Counted from the first letter of the stretch, positions 24,594 to 35,584 are shown. The stretch: DNA of 64,000 nt from Stutzerimonas xanthomarina (GCF_003935375.1 NZ_RHQM01000015.1:62001-126000), one strand, 5' to 3'. Numbers and translations are program-made. The notes: generated from the letters alone by a model not told the origin.

Positions 24594-25241
24594 ATGAAAG
24601 CCTTTACCCAACACACCGGCCTGGTCTGTCCGCTGGATCGTGCCAACGTCGATACCGATCAGATCATCCCGAAGCAGTTTCTCAAGTCCATCAAGCGCAC
24701 CGGCTTTGGCCCTAATCTGTTCGATGAGTGGCGCTACCTGGACGTCGGCCAGCCGAATCAGGATTGCTCGCAGCGTCCGGTGAACAAGGACTTCGTGCTG
24801 AACTTCCCGCGCTACCAGGGCGCCAGCGTGCTGCTGGCGCGTGAGAACTTCGGCTGCGGCTCCTCCCGCGAGCACGCGCCGTGGGCCCTGGAGGAGTACG
24901 GTTTCCGTACGATCATCGCGCCGAGCTTTGCCGACATTTTCTACAACAACAGCTTCAAGAACGGCCTGCTGCCGATCGTGCTGAAGGAAGAGGAAGTCGA
25001 TGAGCTGTTCGCACAGGCCGAAGCCAACGAAGGCTACCAGCTGACCGTGGACCTCGCTGCGCAGGTCGTGACACGCCCGGACGGCAAGCAGTACGACTTT
25101 GAAGTCGATGCCTTCCGCAAGCACTGCCTGCTCAACGGCCTCGACGATATCGGCCTGACGCTGCAAGACGCGGACGCGATCAAGGCGTTCGAGACCCGTC
25201 ACCAGCAGAGCCAGCCATGGCTGTTCGGCGCCATCAAGTGA
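24594..25241 (+). CDS. leuD: 3-isopropylmalate dehydratase small subunit LeuD
   Basis: A 215-residue swivel-domain partner of LeuC. The start [31 protein letters not shown] and the [15 protein letters not shown] loop are diagnostic. ATG at 24594 with GAGGAG upstream. It is co-transcribed with leuC. The 96 bases to leuB contain two hairpins built on GGTGGATG-type repeats, so expression of leuB may be tuned separately. Confidence 0.97.
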   Translation: MKAFTQHTGLVCPLDRANVDTDQIIPKQFLKSIKRTGFGPNLFDEWRYLDVGQPNQDCSQRPVNKDFVLNFPRYQGASVLLARENFGCGSSREHAPWALEEYGFRTIIAPSFADIFYNNSFKNGLLPIVLKEEEVDELFAQAEANEGYQLTVDLAAQVVTRPDGKQYDFEVDAFRKHCLLNGLDDIGLTLQDADAIKAFETRHQQSQPWLFGAIK

Positions 25242-25337
25242 GATAAGGGCAAGGTGGATGAGGCGTCATCCATCCACTTGCAGGGTTTCGGTGGATGAAC
25301 ACAACGGCGTCCACCCAAGTGAAAATCGAGGAATGTG

Positions 25338-26420
25338 ATGAGTAAACAGATTCTGGTTCTGCCCGGTGATGGTATCGGCCCGGAGATCATGGCCGAGGCG
25401 GTCAAGGCTCTGCAGCTGGCCAATGACAAGTTCCAGCTGGACTTCGAGCTGAGCTATGACGAGTTGGGTGGCGCAGCGGTCGACAAATATGGCGTGCCGC
25501 TGGCCGACGAAACCCTTGCGCGTGCACGTGCTGCCGATGCCATTCTGCTTGGCGCGGTGGGAGGCCCGAAGTGGGACAAGATCGATCCAGCCATTCGTCC
25601 CGAGCGCGGTCTGCTGAAGATTCGCTCCGAGCTGGGGCTGTTCGGTAACCTGCGTCCGGCACTGCTCTACCCGCAACTGGCCGATGCGTCGTCGCTGAAG
25701 CCTGAGATCGTGGCTGGTCTGGATATCCTCATCGTTCGCGAGTTGACCGGCGGCATTTATTTCGGCAAGCCGCGCGAAAGCAAGGTGCTGGAGAACGGTG
25801 AGCGCATGGCGTACGACACGCTGCCGTACAGTGAAAGCGAAATCCGTCGCATCGCCAAGGTCGGCTTCGACATGGCGATGGTGCGCAACAAGAAGCTCTG
25901 TTCGGTGGACAAGGCCAACGTGCTGGCGTCCAGCCAGCTGTGGCGTGCTGTGGTCGAGGAAGTGGCCAAGGACTATCCCGAGATCGAGCTGAGCCACATG
26001 TACGTCGACAATGCGGCAATGCAGCTGGTGCGTGCACCGAAGCAGTTCGACGTGATCGTCACCGACAACATGTTTGGCGACATCCTCTCCGACGAGGCAT
26101 CGATGCTGACCGGTTCCATCGGCATGCTGCCGTCCGCCTCGCTGGATGCGGGCAACAAGGGCATGTACGAGCCGTGCCACGGTTCAGCGCCGGATATCGC
26201 TGGCCAGGGCATCGCCAATCCGTTGGCGACCATCCTGTCCGTTTCGATGATGCTGCGTTACAGCTTCAATCAGGTAGCGGCAGCCGATGCCATCGAGCAG
26301 GCGGTGAGTGATGTGCTCGATCAGGGCCTGCGTACCGGTGATATCTGGTCGGAAGGTTGTACCAAGGTCGGTACTCAGGCGATGGGCGATGCAGTAGTCG
26401 CGGCCCTCGCGAAGTTGTAA
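25338..26420 (+). CDS. leuB: 3-isopropylmalate dehydrogenase LeuB
   Basis: A 360-residue homodimeric NAD-dependent decarboxylating dehydrogenase, third step of the leucine branch. Key pieces: [16 protein letters not shown] at the start, the Arg-bearing substrate loop [42 protein letters not shown] for metal and substrate, and [16 protein letters not shown] for NAD. ATG at 25338 is chosen over the adjacent GTG at 25335 because GAGGAA is then correctly spaced. A terminator follows at 26426. Confidence 0.97.
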   Translation: MSKQILVLPGDGIGPEIMAEAVKALQLANDKFQLDFELSYDELGGAAVDKYGVPLADETLARARAADAILLGAVGGPKWDKIDPAIRPERGLLKIRSELGLFGNLRPALLYPQLADASSLKPEIVAGLDILIVRELTGGIYFGKPRESKVLENGERMAYDTLPYSESEIRRIAKVGFDMAMVRNKKLCSVDKANVLASSQLWRAVVEEVAKDYPEIELSHMYVDNAAMQLVRAPKQFDVIVTDNMFGDILSDEASMLTGSIGMLPSASLDAGNKGMYEPCHGSAPDIAGQGIANPLATILSVSMMLRYSFNQVAAADAIEQAVSDVLDQGLRTGDIWSEGCTKVGTQAMGDAVVAALAKL

Positions 26421-26425
26421 TCTTC

Positions 26426-26457
26426 TGGCCCGCCTTAATCTGCGCGGGCCACTTTTT
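26426..26457 (+). terminator. Rho-independent terminator after leuB
   Basis: GGCCCGC and GCGGGCC arms followed by A-C-TTTTT, 6 bases after the leuB stop and upstream of asd. Confidence 0.8.
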
Positions 26458-26474
26458 CTATAGGTGTAGTTGCG

Positions 26475-27587
26475 ATGAAACGTGTAGGTCTGATCGGTTG
26501 GCGCGGTATGGTCGGTTCCGTGCTCATGCAGCGGATGCTGGAAGAGCGGGATTTCGACCTGATCGAGCCCGTGTTCTTCACCACTTCCAATGTCGGCGGC
26601 CAGGGCCCCGATATTGGCAAGGAAACCGCTGCGCTGAAGGACGCCTACAGCATCGACGAGCTGAAAGGCCTCGATGTGATCCTGACCTGTCAGGGCGGCG
26701 ACTACACCAATGAAGTCTTCCCTAAGCTGCGTGAAGCGGGCTGGCAGGGCTACTGGATCGACGCGGCGTCCTCGCTGCGTATGCAGGACGATGCGGTGAT
26801 CGTGCTCGATCCGGTGAACCGTCGCGTGATCGACCAGCAACTGGATGCCGGCACCAAGAACTACATCGGCGGCAACTGCACCGTCAGCCTGGCGCTGATG
26901 GGCCTTGGCGGTCTGTTCGAAGCCGGTCTGGTCGAGTGGATGAGCGCGATGACCTATCAGGCAGCCTCCGGCGCTGGCGCGCAGAACATGCGCGAACTGA
27001 TCAAGCAGATGGGTGCAATCAATGCGGCCGTGGCCGATGATCTGGCCAATCCCGCCAGCGCGATCCTGGATATCGACCGTAAGGTGGCTGAAACCCAGCG
27101 TAGCGAAGCATTCCCGGTCGACAATTTCGGCGTGCCGCTGGCCGGCAGCCTGATTCCTTACATCGACAAGGAGTTGCCGAATGGGCAGAGCCGCGAAGAG
27201 TGGAAGGCGCAGGCTGAGACCAACAAGATCCTTGGTCGATTCAAGAGTCCGATCCCGGTTGACGGCATCTGCGTGCGCGTGGGTGCCATGCGTTGCCACA
27301 GCCAGGCGCTGACCATCAAGCTGAACAAGGATGTGCCGATCTCCGATATCGAAGGGCTGATCAGCCAGCACAATCCCTGGGTCAAGCTGGTGCCGAATCA
27401 TCGTGATGCCAGCATGCAGGAGCTGAGTCCGGCCGCAGTCACCGGAACGCTAAGCGTGCCGGTCGGCCGTCTGCGCAAGCTCAACATGGGCTCGCACTAC
27501 CTGGGCGCGTTCACCGTGGGCGACCAGCTGCTGTGGGGCGCCGCGGAGCCGCTGCGGCGCATGTTGCGTATCCTGCTGGAGCGTTGA
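26475..27587 (+). CDS. asd: Aspartate-semialdehyde dehydrogenase Asd
   Basis: A 370-residue enzyme reducing aspartyl phosphate to the semialdehyde, the branch point to lysine, diaminopimelate, methionine and threonine. The NADP-binding start [21 protein letters not shown] and the catalytic Cys135 in [15 protein letters not shown] are present. The Arg and His of [16 protein letters not shown] complete the active site. It is the long gammaproteobacterial form. ATG at 26475. A clear terminator follows, separating it from its paralogue. Confidence 0.97.
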   Translation: MKRVGLIGWRGMVGSVLMQRMLEERDFDLIEPVFFTTSNVGGQGPDIGKETAALKDAYSIDELKGLDVILTCQGGDYTNEVFPKLREAGWQGYWIDAASSLRMQDDAVIVLDPVNRRVIDQQLDAGTKNYIGGNCTVSLALMGLGGLFEAGLVEWMSAMTYQAASGAGAQNMRELIKQMGAINAAVADDLANPASAILDIDRKVAETQRSEAFPVDNFGVPLAGSLIPYIDKELPNGQSREEWKAQAETNKILGRFKSPIPVDGICVRVGAMRCHSQALTIKLNKDVPISDIEGLISQHNPWVKLVPNHRDASMQELSPAAVTGTLSVPVGRLRKLNMGSHYLGAFTVGDQLLWGAAEPLRRMLRILLER

Positions 27588-27609
27588 TGCGCTCTCGATG
27601 AAGTGCCAG

Positions 27610-27638
27610 ACGCCGCGACTTGTTCGCGGCGTTTTCGT
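27610..27638 (+). terminator. Rho-independent terminator after asd
   Basis: CGCCGCG and CGCGGCG arms with a 7-base loop and TTTTCGTTT, 23 bases after the asd stop. Confidence 0.82.
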
Positions 27639-27722
27639 TTATGCGATGTGCCGCTCGGCGGCATTGGTTGCAGTGGTCTGCCATTTCGCTACAGTGCCGA
27701 TCCTTAGTGCGTGGAGGTGACG

Positions 27723-28733
27723 ATGCCCACAGGTGTCGGTGTTGCGGTCGTAGGTGCGGTCAGCCTGGTAGGCGAAGCACTGGTCGAGGTGCTCGAGGAG
27801 CGGACGTTTCCGGTTGCCGAGCTGTATCTGTTGGGTGATAGCGAGGATGTCGGGCACACGGTGCCATTCAAGGGCCGGAATCTGCGTGTAGGCGAGGCGG
27901 ATCGCTTCGACTTCAATCGGGCGCAGCTGGTGTTTCTGGTCGGTGCTTCGGAATTGGTGAGCGAGTGTCACGTCAAGGCAGTAGCGGCAGGCTGCCGAAT
28001 CGTCGATCTGTCAGGCTCGATTCCCGTCAAGCAGCAGCTTTGCGTGGTGCCAGAGGTTAACGGCGGGCTGCTCGATTCGTTGCCCGATCAGCGCGCCATT
28101 GCCAGTCCACTGCCTGAAGCGGTCGCTCTGGCCATCGCATTGAAGCCGATCCAGCAACAGCTGGATTTGCATCGCGTGACTGTTACGGCCTGTTTGCCGG
28201 TATCAAGTCGTGGTGCGGCGGGCGTGAAGGAGCTTGCCCGGCAGACATCCGAATTGCTCAATGCGCGCCCTTTGGAGCCCCGAATATTCGGCCGGCAGAT
28301 GGCTTTCAATATGCTCGCACAAGCCGAGGCGGTCGACGCGCAAGGATATGGAGCGCAGGAACGGCGTCTGGTTGAAGAGCTTCGTCAGCTCCTGGATATG
28401 CCTGAACTCGCCGTCTCTGTTACGTTCGTTCAAGCTCCGGTGTTCTTCGGAGAGAGCCTCATCGTCTCGTTGCAGGGTCGCGTCGAGGCCGATATGCCAG
28501 CGCTGTCTGCGGCTCTCGACGCGGCGCCAGGGGTTGAGCTGGTGGAGTCGGATGACTATCCGACAGCGGTTGGTGACGCAGTCGGGCAGGAGGCGATCTA
28601 TGTTGGAAGACTTCGTCGAGGCATCTGCGATCCACGGGAAGTCAATTTGTGGATTGTGTCTGATAACGTGCGAAAAGGCGCGGCACTAAACGCTGTGCAG
28701 TCTGGTGAGTTGTTGATAAAAGACTATCTGTAA
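27723..28733 (+). CDS. Asd paralogue lacking the catalytic Cys (USG-1-like protein)
   Basis: A 336-residue protein with the Asd fold. The nucleotide-binding start is VGVAVVGAVSLVGEALVEVLEER, with LVFLVGASELV and the dimerisation-type region GIPVSSRG-like CLPVSSRGAAGVKELA. Where true Asd has Asn-Cys-Thr this protein has SPLPEAVAL, and the active-site Arg/His segment is replaced by VQAPVFFGESL. It therefore cannot use the thioester mechanism. It corresponds to USG-1-type proteins next to asd/fimV in pseudomonads; no function is established. ATG at 27723 with GGAGGTG upstream. Confidence 0.85.
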   Translation: MPTGVGVAVVGAVSLVGEALVEVLEERTFPVAELYLLGDSEDVGHTVPFKGRNLRVGEADRFDFNRAQLVFLVGASELVSECHVKAVAAGCRIVDLSGSIPVKQQLCVVPEVNGGLLDSLPDQRAIASPLPEAVALAIALKPIQQQLDLHRVTVTACLPVSSRGAAGVKELARQTSELLNARPLEPRIFGRQMAFNMLAQAEAVDAQGYGAQERRLVEELRQLLDMPELAVSVTFVQAPVFFGESLIVSLQGRVEADMPALSAALDAAPGVELVESDDYPTAVGDAVGQEAIYVGRLRRGICDPREVNLWIVSDNVRKGAALNAVQSGELLIKDYL

Positions 28734-28877
28734 AAGATACTTACTGGTAATTCAAAGAATATTTCTAGCCGATGCGCTGAACGGCTTATCGCTGATGGGG
28801 AGCCACCGCCAGGTGGCGCGGGCAGTGACATAAGACCCTCTCGTAGTTCGAGAAAAAGATAAACAAGGGATTAAATA

Positions 28878-31628
28878 ATGGTTCGGGTTCGCAATCTGGT
28901 GCTGGCAATCGCGGCTGCTACCGCGCTGACTACAGAAATGGCCCACGCGCTTGGGTTGGGAGAGGTCACGCTTCAGTCGTCATTGAATCAACCGCTGATC
29001 GCGGAAATCGAGCTGCTGGATGCAAACAGCCTGGCGCCCGGGGAGGTGATCCCGGTATTGGCCTCGCTCGAAGAATTCAATCGCGCCGGTATTGATCGCC
29101 AGTACTTTCTGACGGACCTGAAATTCACTCCAGTACTGCGTCCGAACGGAAAGAGCGTCATTCAGGTTTCGTCCAGCAAGCCGGTACGCGAACCCTATCT
29201 CAATTTTCTCGTTGAGGTGCTCTGGCCCAGTGGGCGCCTGCTCCGTGAGTACACCCTGCTGCTCGATCCGCCACTCTATTCACCGGAAACGGCAGCGGCC
29301 GCAGCACCGCAGTTGCCCATTTCCGCTCCGTCCCGAACAGTAGAGCCAGTACGCTCTGCGCCAGCTCGTCCGTCTACAACGCGCTCGACCCCAGTTCAGC
29401 CGGTAAGCGCCCCGCAGAGCGGTGGTAGCGAATACAAGACTTCCGCGCGCGATACTCTCTGGGAGATCGCGGAGCTTAATCGTCGCAATGGAACGGTTCA
29501 TCAGGCGATGCTGGCTATTCAGGATCTCAATCCTGATGCTTTCATCGGCGGCAATATCAACCGGATGAAGAGCGGACAGGTACTCCGTCTGCCGGATGCC
29601 GAGCAGATATCGACTCGCTCTCAGGCCGAAGCGATCGCTCAGGTCGCGGAGCAGAACGCGGCATGGCGTCAGGGTAGTGGTGGCGCGGTTGCAGGCGCTC
29701 GCCAACTGGACGCGACCCGTCGTACTGAAGCTGGAGCAGCACCGTCGCGTAGCGAGTCTCGTGACAGCCTCCGCCTGGTGGCGGCTGATGCAGGCAAGGA
29801 AACTGCCGGCTCCGACACCGGGTCTGCCGAAGGCGGCCAGGCCTTGCGTGACAAGCTGGCGGTGACCCAGGAGAGTCTGGACTCCAGCCGTCGTGAGAAC
29901 GACGACCTCAAGGATCGTCTGAATGATCTACAGGGGCAGCTGGAAAAGCTGCAACGGCTTATGCAGCTCAAGGATGACCAGCTTGCCAAGCTGCAGGCCC
30001 AGGTCGGTGCCGAAGGCCAGGCCCCGGCGCTGGACGCCAACGCCAGCCAGCCTGCTGCCGCAAAAACAGAGCCCCAGGCAACTGAAGATAGCACGCAAGA
30101 GCCGGCCCGCGATGGCGGTGACACCCAGGCTGGTTCTGCTGTTGATACCCGGCAGGAACCTGCTCCAGTCGTTGCTCCGCCACCGGCCGAGCAGTCTGCG
30201 GCGTCCAAGCCTGCTGCAAAGCCAGCCAGCCCAGCGAAACCGGTCGCACCTGTTGTTGAGCCTGAGCCCAAGAGCCTGATTGACGATCTGCTGTCCAACA
30301 CTTTGCTGCTCGGTGTCGTCGGCGGTAGTGCCCTGTTGCTCTTACTGCTGGGTCTGATGGCTCTTTCGCGCCGCAATGCGATGAAAGAGGCGGAGCTGCA
30401 GGAAAGTCTGATGGCGGATGACACGGTCGACGATCTGCGAGTGGAATCGCCGGCGTACGTCGATTTGGGACAGGAGCATCAACTTGAACCGACTTCCTTC
30501 CATGCCGACGCTCCGGCTGCGTCGGATGAGCTGACTTCCACTACAGGTGATGCATTGGCCGAGGCGGACATCTACATCGCTTACGGCCGCTTCAATCAGG
30601 CTGCAGAACTGCTACAAAACGCCCTTAATGACGAGCCTCAGCGGAGCGATCTGCGGCTGAAGCTGATGGAAGTGTATGCGGAGTTAGGCAATCGCGATGG
30701 CTTCGCCCGTGAAGAAGCTGAGCTACGTGAGATCGGCGGCGCTACCACCGAAGTCGAGCAGCTGAAGTACAAGTATCCCGCCATGGCCGCGGCGATCGGA
30801 GGCTCGGCAGCTGTCGCCGCCACTCATATGGACATGGACAGCCTCGACCTTGATGATCTGCAGCTCGACGAGCCGGCCGCGCCGGCGGCAGGGCAGGATC
30901 TGGACGATGCATTCGACCTCAGCCTGGATGACCTGGACATCGATCTGAACGAGGAGCGTCCGGCTGCACCTGCGGACGACTCTTTGGACTTCGACGACCT
31001 GACGCTGGATGAGCCGGTTACCGAGCGTGAGGCCTCGCCTGCAGCCAGCGATTTCTCCTTCGATCTCGCGGAAAATAAGTCTGCGCAAGAGGCCGAGCAG
31101 GACGATCTTTCCGATTTCTCGTTCGATCTGGACAGCGACAAAGGAACGGAGCAAGCCCCCACAGAGTTTTCGCTCAATCTCGACGAGGAGCCGGTTGAAG
31201 GTCCTGCCGCGTTTGAAAGTGATGATCTCGATTTCGAACTGTCGGAGCCTGTAGCGAATCCGAGCGACGATTTGCCCGAAGGGTTCGATATTTCGCTGGA
31301 TGAGCCCGAGTTTGAGGCGCAACCGGAAACCTTTGCCGACAAGTTGAACGAGGTGGAGGCTGATCTGGATGATCTGTCCAAGGAACTGGAGGAGCCGGCC
31401 ACTGCTCCTGCTGACAACTTGGCTACGACTGACGCCGACGGTGGTGGGGAGGACGACTTCGATTTCTTCTCCGACACCGACGAAACTACCACCAAGCTGG
31501 ATCTCGCCAGAGCCTATATCGACATGGGCGACGCTGAAGGTGCACGCGATATCCTGGATGAAGTGATTTCCGAGGGTAGCGATGTCCAGCAGCAAGAGGC
31601 GCGAGAAATGCTCGCCAAACTAGCCTGA
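28878..31628 (+). CDS. fimV: FimV pilus assembly / polar hub protein
   Basis: A 916-residue inner-membrane protein with a signal peptide (to about residue 25, LTTEMAHALGLGE). A periplasmic FimV N-terminal domain follows, then a LysM peptidoglycan-binding motif near residues 190-240 (YKTSARDTLWEIAELNRR), a coiled coil about 315-380 and one transmembrane helix about 473-497. The cytoplasmic part is highly acidic with repeated LDDLDLD-like segments and ends in the conserved TPR-type FimV C-terminal domain (TTKLDLARAYIDMGDAEGARDILDEVI). It organises type IV pili and polar signalling. Ribosome site AAGGG. Confidence 0.95.
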   Translation: MVRVRNLVLAIAAATALTTEMAHALGLGEVTLQSSLNQPLIAEIELLDANSLAPGEVIPVLASLEEFNRAGIDRQYFLTDLKFTPVLRPNGKSVIQVSSSKPVREPYLNFLVEVLWPSGRLLREYTLLLDPPLYSPETAAAAAPQLPISAPSRTVEPVRSAPARPSTTRSTPVQPVSAPQSGGSEYKTSARDTLWEIAELNRRNGTVHQAMLAIQDLNPDAFIGGNINRMKSGQVLRLPDAEQISTRSQAEAIAQVAEQNAAWRQGSGGAVAGARQLDATRRTEAGAAPSRSESRDSLRLVAADAGKETAGSDTGSAEGGQALRDKLAVTQESLDSSRRENDDLKDRLNDLQGQLEKLQRLMQLKDDQLAKLQAQVGAEGQAPALDANASQPAAAKTEPQATEDSTQEPARDGGDTQAGSAVDTRQEPAPVVAPPPAEQSAASKPAAKPASPAKPVAPVVEPEPKSLIDDLLSNTLLLGVVGGSALLLLLLGLMALSRRNAMKEAELQESLMADDTVDDLRVESPAYVDLGQEHQLEPTSFHADAPAASDELTSTTGDALAEADIYIAYGRFNQAAELLQNALNDEPQRSDLRLKLMEVYAELGNRDGFAREEAELREIGGATTEVEQLKYKYPAMAAAIGGSAAVAATHMDMDSLDLDDLQLDEPAAPAAGQDLDDAFDLSLDDLDIDLNEERPAAPADDSLDFDDLTLDEPVTEREASPAASDFSFDLAENKSAQEAEQDDLSDFSFDLDSDKGTEQAPTEFSLNLDEEPVEGPAAFESDDLDFELSEPVANPSDDLPEGFDISLDEPEFEAQPETFADKLNEVEADLDDLSKELEEPATAPADNLATTDADGGGEDDFDFFSDTDETTTKLDLARAYIDMGDAEGARDILDEVISEGSDVQQQEAREMLAKLA

Positions 31629-31630
31629 TC

Positions 31631-32491
31631 ATGACCCAAGCAGTACCCCAAACGGCAGCCGAAATGGCTGCCGTCGGCGTTTCCAGGATCGCGCTTGGCG
31701 TCGAATACAAGGGATCGCGCTATCGCGGATTTCAGCGTCAGCGCGCCGGTGTGCCATCCATTCAGGAATCACTCGAAACTGCGTTGACCAAAGTGGCGGG
31801 TGGTCACTCCGTCACGCTGAGCTGTGCAGGTCGCACAGACGCGTTGGTCCATGCCAGCGGGCAGGTCGTACACTTCGACACGCCGGTCTCGCGAACCATG
31901 CACGCATGGGTGATGGGCGCGAACATGAACCTCCCATCCGACATCAGCGTCACCTGGGCGAAGGAGATGCCGCGTCATTTCGATGCGCGCTTCAGCGCGA
32001 TGGCTCGTCGTTATCGCTATGTGATCTACAACGATCAGATACGGCCGGCGCACATGGCCGAAGAGGTTACCTGGAACCATCGCCCACTCGATATCGAGCG
32101 TATGCGTGCCGCTGCCACGGCGTTCGTGGGAACACATGATTTCAGTGCCTTCCGGGCCAGGCAGTGTCAGGCCAAGTCGCCGATCAAAACCATTCATCAC
32201 CTGGAGCTGCTGGAGCACGGCCGGCTGATCGTCATAGATGTTCGGGCCAATGCCTTTCTGCATCATATGGTGCGCAACTTCGCTGGCGTTCTGATGACCA
32301 TTGGCGCGGGTGAGCGGCCAGTGGAATGGGCTGCGCAAGTGCTGGAGTCTCGTGTGCGCCGAACGGGCGGAGTGACAGCGCACCCGTACGGGCTCTATCT
32401 CATCGAAGTCGATTATCCCGAAGAGTTCGAGCTGCCGAAGCGATATCTCGGTCCGCACTTCCTGTCGGGTTTGCCGGACGTTCGTCGCTAA
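31631..32491 (+). CDS. truA: tRNA pseudouridine(38-40) synthase TruA
   Basis: A 286-residue enzyme isomerising uridines 38-40 of the tRNA anticodon stem. The catalytic Asp lies in CAGRTDALVHASGQVVHF, where Leu replaces the Gly common at the position after Ala. The second conserved block is RHFDARFSAMARRYRYVIYN, and the C-terminal part has FLHHMVRNFAGVLM. ATG at 31631 is 2 bases after the fimV stop, so it is transcriptionally and probably translationally coupled. The first 18 residues are an extra N-terminal tail. Confidence 0.95.
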   Translation: MTQAVPQTAAEMAAVGVSRIALGVEYKGSRYRGFQRQRAGVPSIQESLETALTKVAGGHSVTLSCAGRTDALVHASGQVVHFDTPVSRTMHAWVMGANMNLPSDISVTWAKEMPRHFDARFSAMARRYRYVIYNDQIRPAHMAEEVTWNHRPLDIERMRAAATAFVGTHDFSAFRARQCQAKSPIKTIHHLELLEHGRLIVIDVRANAFLHHMVRNFAGVLMTIGAGERPVEWAAQVLESRVRRTGGVTAHPYGLYLIEVDYPEEFELPKRYLGPHFLSGLPDVRR

Positions 32492-32580
32492 TGAATTAGG
32501 CAGGAGCCGTTTTGCCTATTCGCTTGCAGGTGGCAGGTCTTTTGTTACCATCCGGTTTCCTTTTTGGCAGGTAGCATCCG

Positions 32581-33204
32581 TTGTCAGTCGTTCGCAGCAA
32601 AATATGCGGGATCACTCGCGTCGACGACGCCTTGACAGCAGCCAAGGCGGGCGCCGATGCCATCGGCCTGGTTTTCTATGCCAAGAGTCCGCGTGCCGTC
32701 GATGTGCGGCAGGCACGTGAGATCGTCGCGGCATTGCCACCGTTTGTCACGACGGTAGGCCTGTTCGTCAACGCCAGCCGCTGCGAGATCAACGAGATAC
32801 TCGACGCCGTTCCGTTGGACATGCTGCAGTTTCACGGCGATGAAGCACCGGCGCAGTGCGAGGGGTTTCATCGGCCTTGGTTCAAGGCGCTACGGGTAGG
32901 GAACGGCGAGGATATCGAGGCTGAGGTCGCGCGTTATGCAAATGCCAGCGGCATCCTTCTGGATACTTTCGTGGCAGGGGTGCCGGGTGGGACGGGCGAA
33001 CGCTTCGATTGGTCGCTGATCCCGGCGGCGCTGGCCAAGCCGCTGATTCTGGCAGGTGGACTGACCGCCGAGAACGTTCAGCAAGCCATTGCCCAGGTTC
33101 GTCCGTACGCAGTGGATGTCAGCGGCGGGGTGGAGGCGAGCAAGGGCGTCAAGGATGCTTCCAAGGTGATGGCCTTTGTCGGTCGGGTTCGATCGGCTAT
33201 GTGA
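32581..33204 (+). CDS. trpF: Phosphoribosylanthranilate isomerase TrpF
   Basis: A 207-residue TIM-barrel enzyme of tryptophan synthesis. The catalytic Cys is in [12 protein letters not shown] and the general acid Asp in [22 protein letters not shown]. The phosphate site is in [13 protein letters not shown] and [15 protein letters not shown]. The start appears to be TTG at 32581 with AGGT about 10 bases upstream; no ATG fits the conserved N-terminus. Separated from truA by 89 bases and from accD by about 200. Confidence 0.95.
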   Translation: MSVVRSKICGITRVDDALTAAKAGADAIGLVFYAKSPRAVDVRQAREIVAALPPFVTTVGLFVNASRCEINEILDAVPLDMLQFHGDEAPAQCEGFHRPWFKALRVGNGEDIEAEVARYANASGILLDTFVAGVPGGTGERFDWSLIPAALAKPLILAGGLTAENVQQAIAQVRPYAVDVSGGVEASKGVKDASKVMAFVGRVRSAM

Positions 33205-33407
33205 CGCCTGGGCAGCGTTTGCCGTCCAGTAACGAGTCGCTGGTGAGACCAGTAGCGTGATTCCTTGCCTGAAGGAGTCGGAGTTTCGCGGCTGCGCCGA
33301 TAGGCGCATCGCTCACGCGACCAAGAGCGCCTGATACGCGTGGTCGCAACAATGAATCTGCCTGCAGCGCGAGTGCGCTCGGGACTGAAGCTTTGGAGAA
33401 CAAGAGC

Positions 33408-34301
33408 ATGAGCAACTGGCTGGTAGACAAACTGATCCCTTCGATCATGCGGTCGGAGACGCAAAAGAGCTCGGTCCCCGAAGGCCTTTGGCACAAGTGC
33501 CCCTCTTGCGAGGCGGTTCTATACCGCCCTGAGCTGGAAAAGACGCTCGATGTTTGCCCCAAGTGCCAGCATCACATGCGCATCGATGCCCGTAGCCGGC
33601 TCGATATCTTCCTCGATGCCGAGGGCCGCGAAGAGATCGCTGCCGAGCTGGAGCCGGTCGACCGCCTGAAGTTCCGTGATAGCAAGAAGTACAAGGATCG
33701 CCTCTCTGCAGCACAGAAGCAGACCGGCGAGAAAGATGCGCTGATCGCAATGAGCGGAAAGGTCGTCAACATCCCGGTCGTGGCTTGTGCATTCGAATTC
33801 TCGTTCATGGGTGGCTCCATGGGAGCAATCGTTGGCGAACGTTTCGTGCGGGCCGCCAATGTTGCTCTTGAAAAGCGTTGCCCGCTGGTGTGCTTCTCCG
33901 CGTCAGGCGGTGCCCGGATGCAGGAAGCTCTGATCTCCCTGATGCAGATGGCAAAGACTTCCGCCGTGCTGGCCCGCATGCGTGAAGAGGGCCTGCCGTT
34001 TATCTCCGTACTGACCGATCCGGTTTACGGTGGTGTGTCTGCGAGTCTGGCGATGCTTGGTGATGTGATCGTCGCCGAGCCCAAGGCATTGATCGGCTTC
34101 GCCGGCCCGCGAGTGATTGAGCAGACCGTACGAGAAAAACTGCCGGAAGGCTTCCAGCGCAGCGAGTTCCTGCTGGACCATGGTGCTATCGATCTGATCA
34201 TTCATCGCTCCGAACTGCGTACTCGCTTGTCGCGCTTGCTGGCCCAGATGCAGAAATTGCCAAGCCCGGTGGAACCCGCCCAGGTAACGGCTACTGCATG
34301 A
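33408..34301 (+). CDS. accD: Acetyl-CoA carboxylase carboxyltransferase beta subunit AccD
   Basis: A 297-residue subunit that pairs with AccA to make malonyl-CoA for fatty-acid synthesis. An N-terminal zinc ribbon is visible (CPSC, then CPKC 18 residues on). The crotonase-fold core includes [13 protein letters not shown] and [18 protein letters not shown], giving the oxyanion-hole glycines. ATG at 33408 ([17 protein letters not shown]) follows GGAG. It overlaps folC by 4 bases (ATGA), indicating coupled translation. Confidence 0.97.
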   Translation: MSNWLVDKLIPSIMRSETQKSSVPEGLWHKCPSCEAVLYRPELEKTLDVCPKCQHHMRIDARSRLDIFLDAEGREEIAAELEPVDRLKFRDSKKYKDRLSAAQKQTGEKDALIAMSGKVVNIPVVACAFEFSFMGGSMGAIVGERFVRAANVALEKRCPLVCFSASGGARMQEALISLMQMAKTSAVLARMREEGLPFISVLTDPVYGGVSASLAMLGDVIVAEPKALIGFAGPRVIEQTVREKLPEGFQRSEFLLDHGAIDLIIHRSELRTRLSRLLAQMQKLPSPVEPAQVTATA

Positions 34302-35584
34302 CCGGTCGGAGTCTGGCCGACTGGCTCGCCTATCTCGAGCAGCTGCATCCCACTGCCATAGACATGGGCCTGGACAGGGTCCGAGCGGTGGTGGGGCGGC
34401 TTGGCCTGACACGGCCGGCTCCGCTGGTGATTACCGTCACGGGTACGAATGGCAAAGGCTCTACCTGCGCGTTTATCGCTGCTCTGTTGAGCAGTCAGGG
34501 GTACAAGGTCGGTAGCTACAGCTCGCCCCATCTTCTGCGTTACAACGAGCGCGTTCAGTTCGACGGGCACCAGGCCAGCGATGACCAGCTTTGCCAGGCC
34601 TTTTCCGCGGTGGAGGCGGCGCGAGGCGAGGTTTCGCTGACCTATTTCGAAATGGGCACACTTGCAGCCTTCTGGCTGTTCGAGCAGAGCGGGCTCGACG
34701 CCGTGGTACTGGAAGTCGGTCTTGGTGGCCGTCTCGATGCCGTCAACGTCATTGACGCGGATCTGGCGGTGATCACCAATATCGGACTCGATCATTCTGA
34801 TTGGCTGGGTGATACCCGCGACAGCGTTGCGTATGAAAAAGCCGGGATCATGCGCGACGGAGTTCCCGCGCTTTGTGGCGATCTGGATGTTCCGGGGCCA
34901 TTGCTTGAGCACGCAGAGTCCCTGAAATCACCGCTGTTTCTGCGCGGAAGAGATTTCGACCTGGCGCTTGATCCCCACTCCTGGCATTGGCGGGGCGTCG
35001 GGCCTGGCGGCGAGCCGTTGGAGCTGCAGGACCTGCCGCTGCTGTCATTGCCGATGGAGAATGCTGCACTTGCCCTGCAAGCCTATGCCACGCTTGCCTT
35101 GCCATGGGAGCCGGCGGCGTTGTCCGCGGCGCTTCAGCGGACACGCGTTGTAGGGCGCCTCGATAGTCGGCAGATTAGCTGGCGCGGCCGCGAGATCGCG
35201 CTGTTGCTGGACGTTGGACATAATCCTCATGCTGCAAGCTACCTCGCGCGACGCCTTGAGCAGCGGCCAGTAGATGGTCGTCGCTTGGCTGTTTTTGGTC
35301 TGCTGGCGGATAAGGATCTCAACGGTGTGCTCGAAGCGATGTCCTCGTGCATCGCTGATTGGGCCGTCGCTCCACTGCCTACGCCGCGAACGCAATCAGC
35401 TACACAATTGGCTGCAGCGCTGCTTGAGCGGGGCGCGTCGGTCAGCCAGTATGCGAGCTTCGAGCAGGCGCTCGATGCTCAATGCGCGAAGGCCGAAGCC
35501 GATGATGAAGTAGTGGTTTTCGGATCGTTCTACTGCGTGGCGGCGGCGCTTGACTGGCTGGAACAACGGGCGGGGGAGAGTTGA
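34298..35584 (+). CDS. folC: Bifunctional folylpolyglutamate/dihydrofolate synthase FolC
   Basis: A 428-residue Mur-ligase-family enzyme adding glutamate to folates and dihydropteroate. The P-loop [18 protein letters not shown], the metal/substrate His region [13 protein letters not shown], and [15 protein letters not shown] with [12 protein letters not shown] are all present; the C-terminal domain has [21 protein letters not shown] at 34298 overlaps accD. It is followed without gap by the SPOR protein gene, the usual Pseudomonas arrangement. Confidence 0.96.
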   Translation: MTGRSLADWLAYLEQLHPTAIDMGLDRVRAVVGRLGLTRPAPLVITVTGTNGKGSTCAFIAALLSSQGYKVGSYSSPHLLRYNERVQFDGHQASDDQLCQAFSAVEAARGEVSLTYFEMGTLAAFWLFEQSGLDAVVLEVGLGGRLDAVNVIDADLAVITNIGLDHSDWLGDTRDSVAYEKAGIMRDGVPALCGDLDVPGPLLEHAESLKSPLFLRGRDFDLALDPHSWHWRGVGPGGEPLELQDLPLLSLPMENAALALQAYATLALPWEPAALSAALQRTRVVGRLDSRQISWRGREIALLLDVGHNPHAASYLARRLEQRPVDGRRLAVFGLLADKDLNGVLEAMSSCIADWAVAPLPTPRTQSATQLAAALLERGASVSQYASFEQALDAQCAKAEADDEVVVFGSFYCVAAALDWLEQRAGES

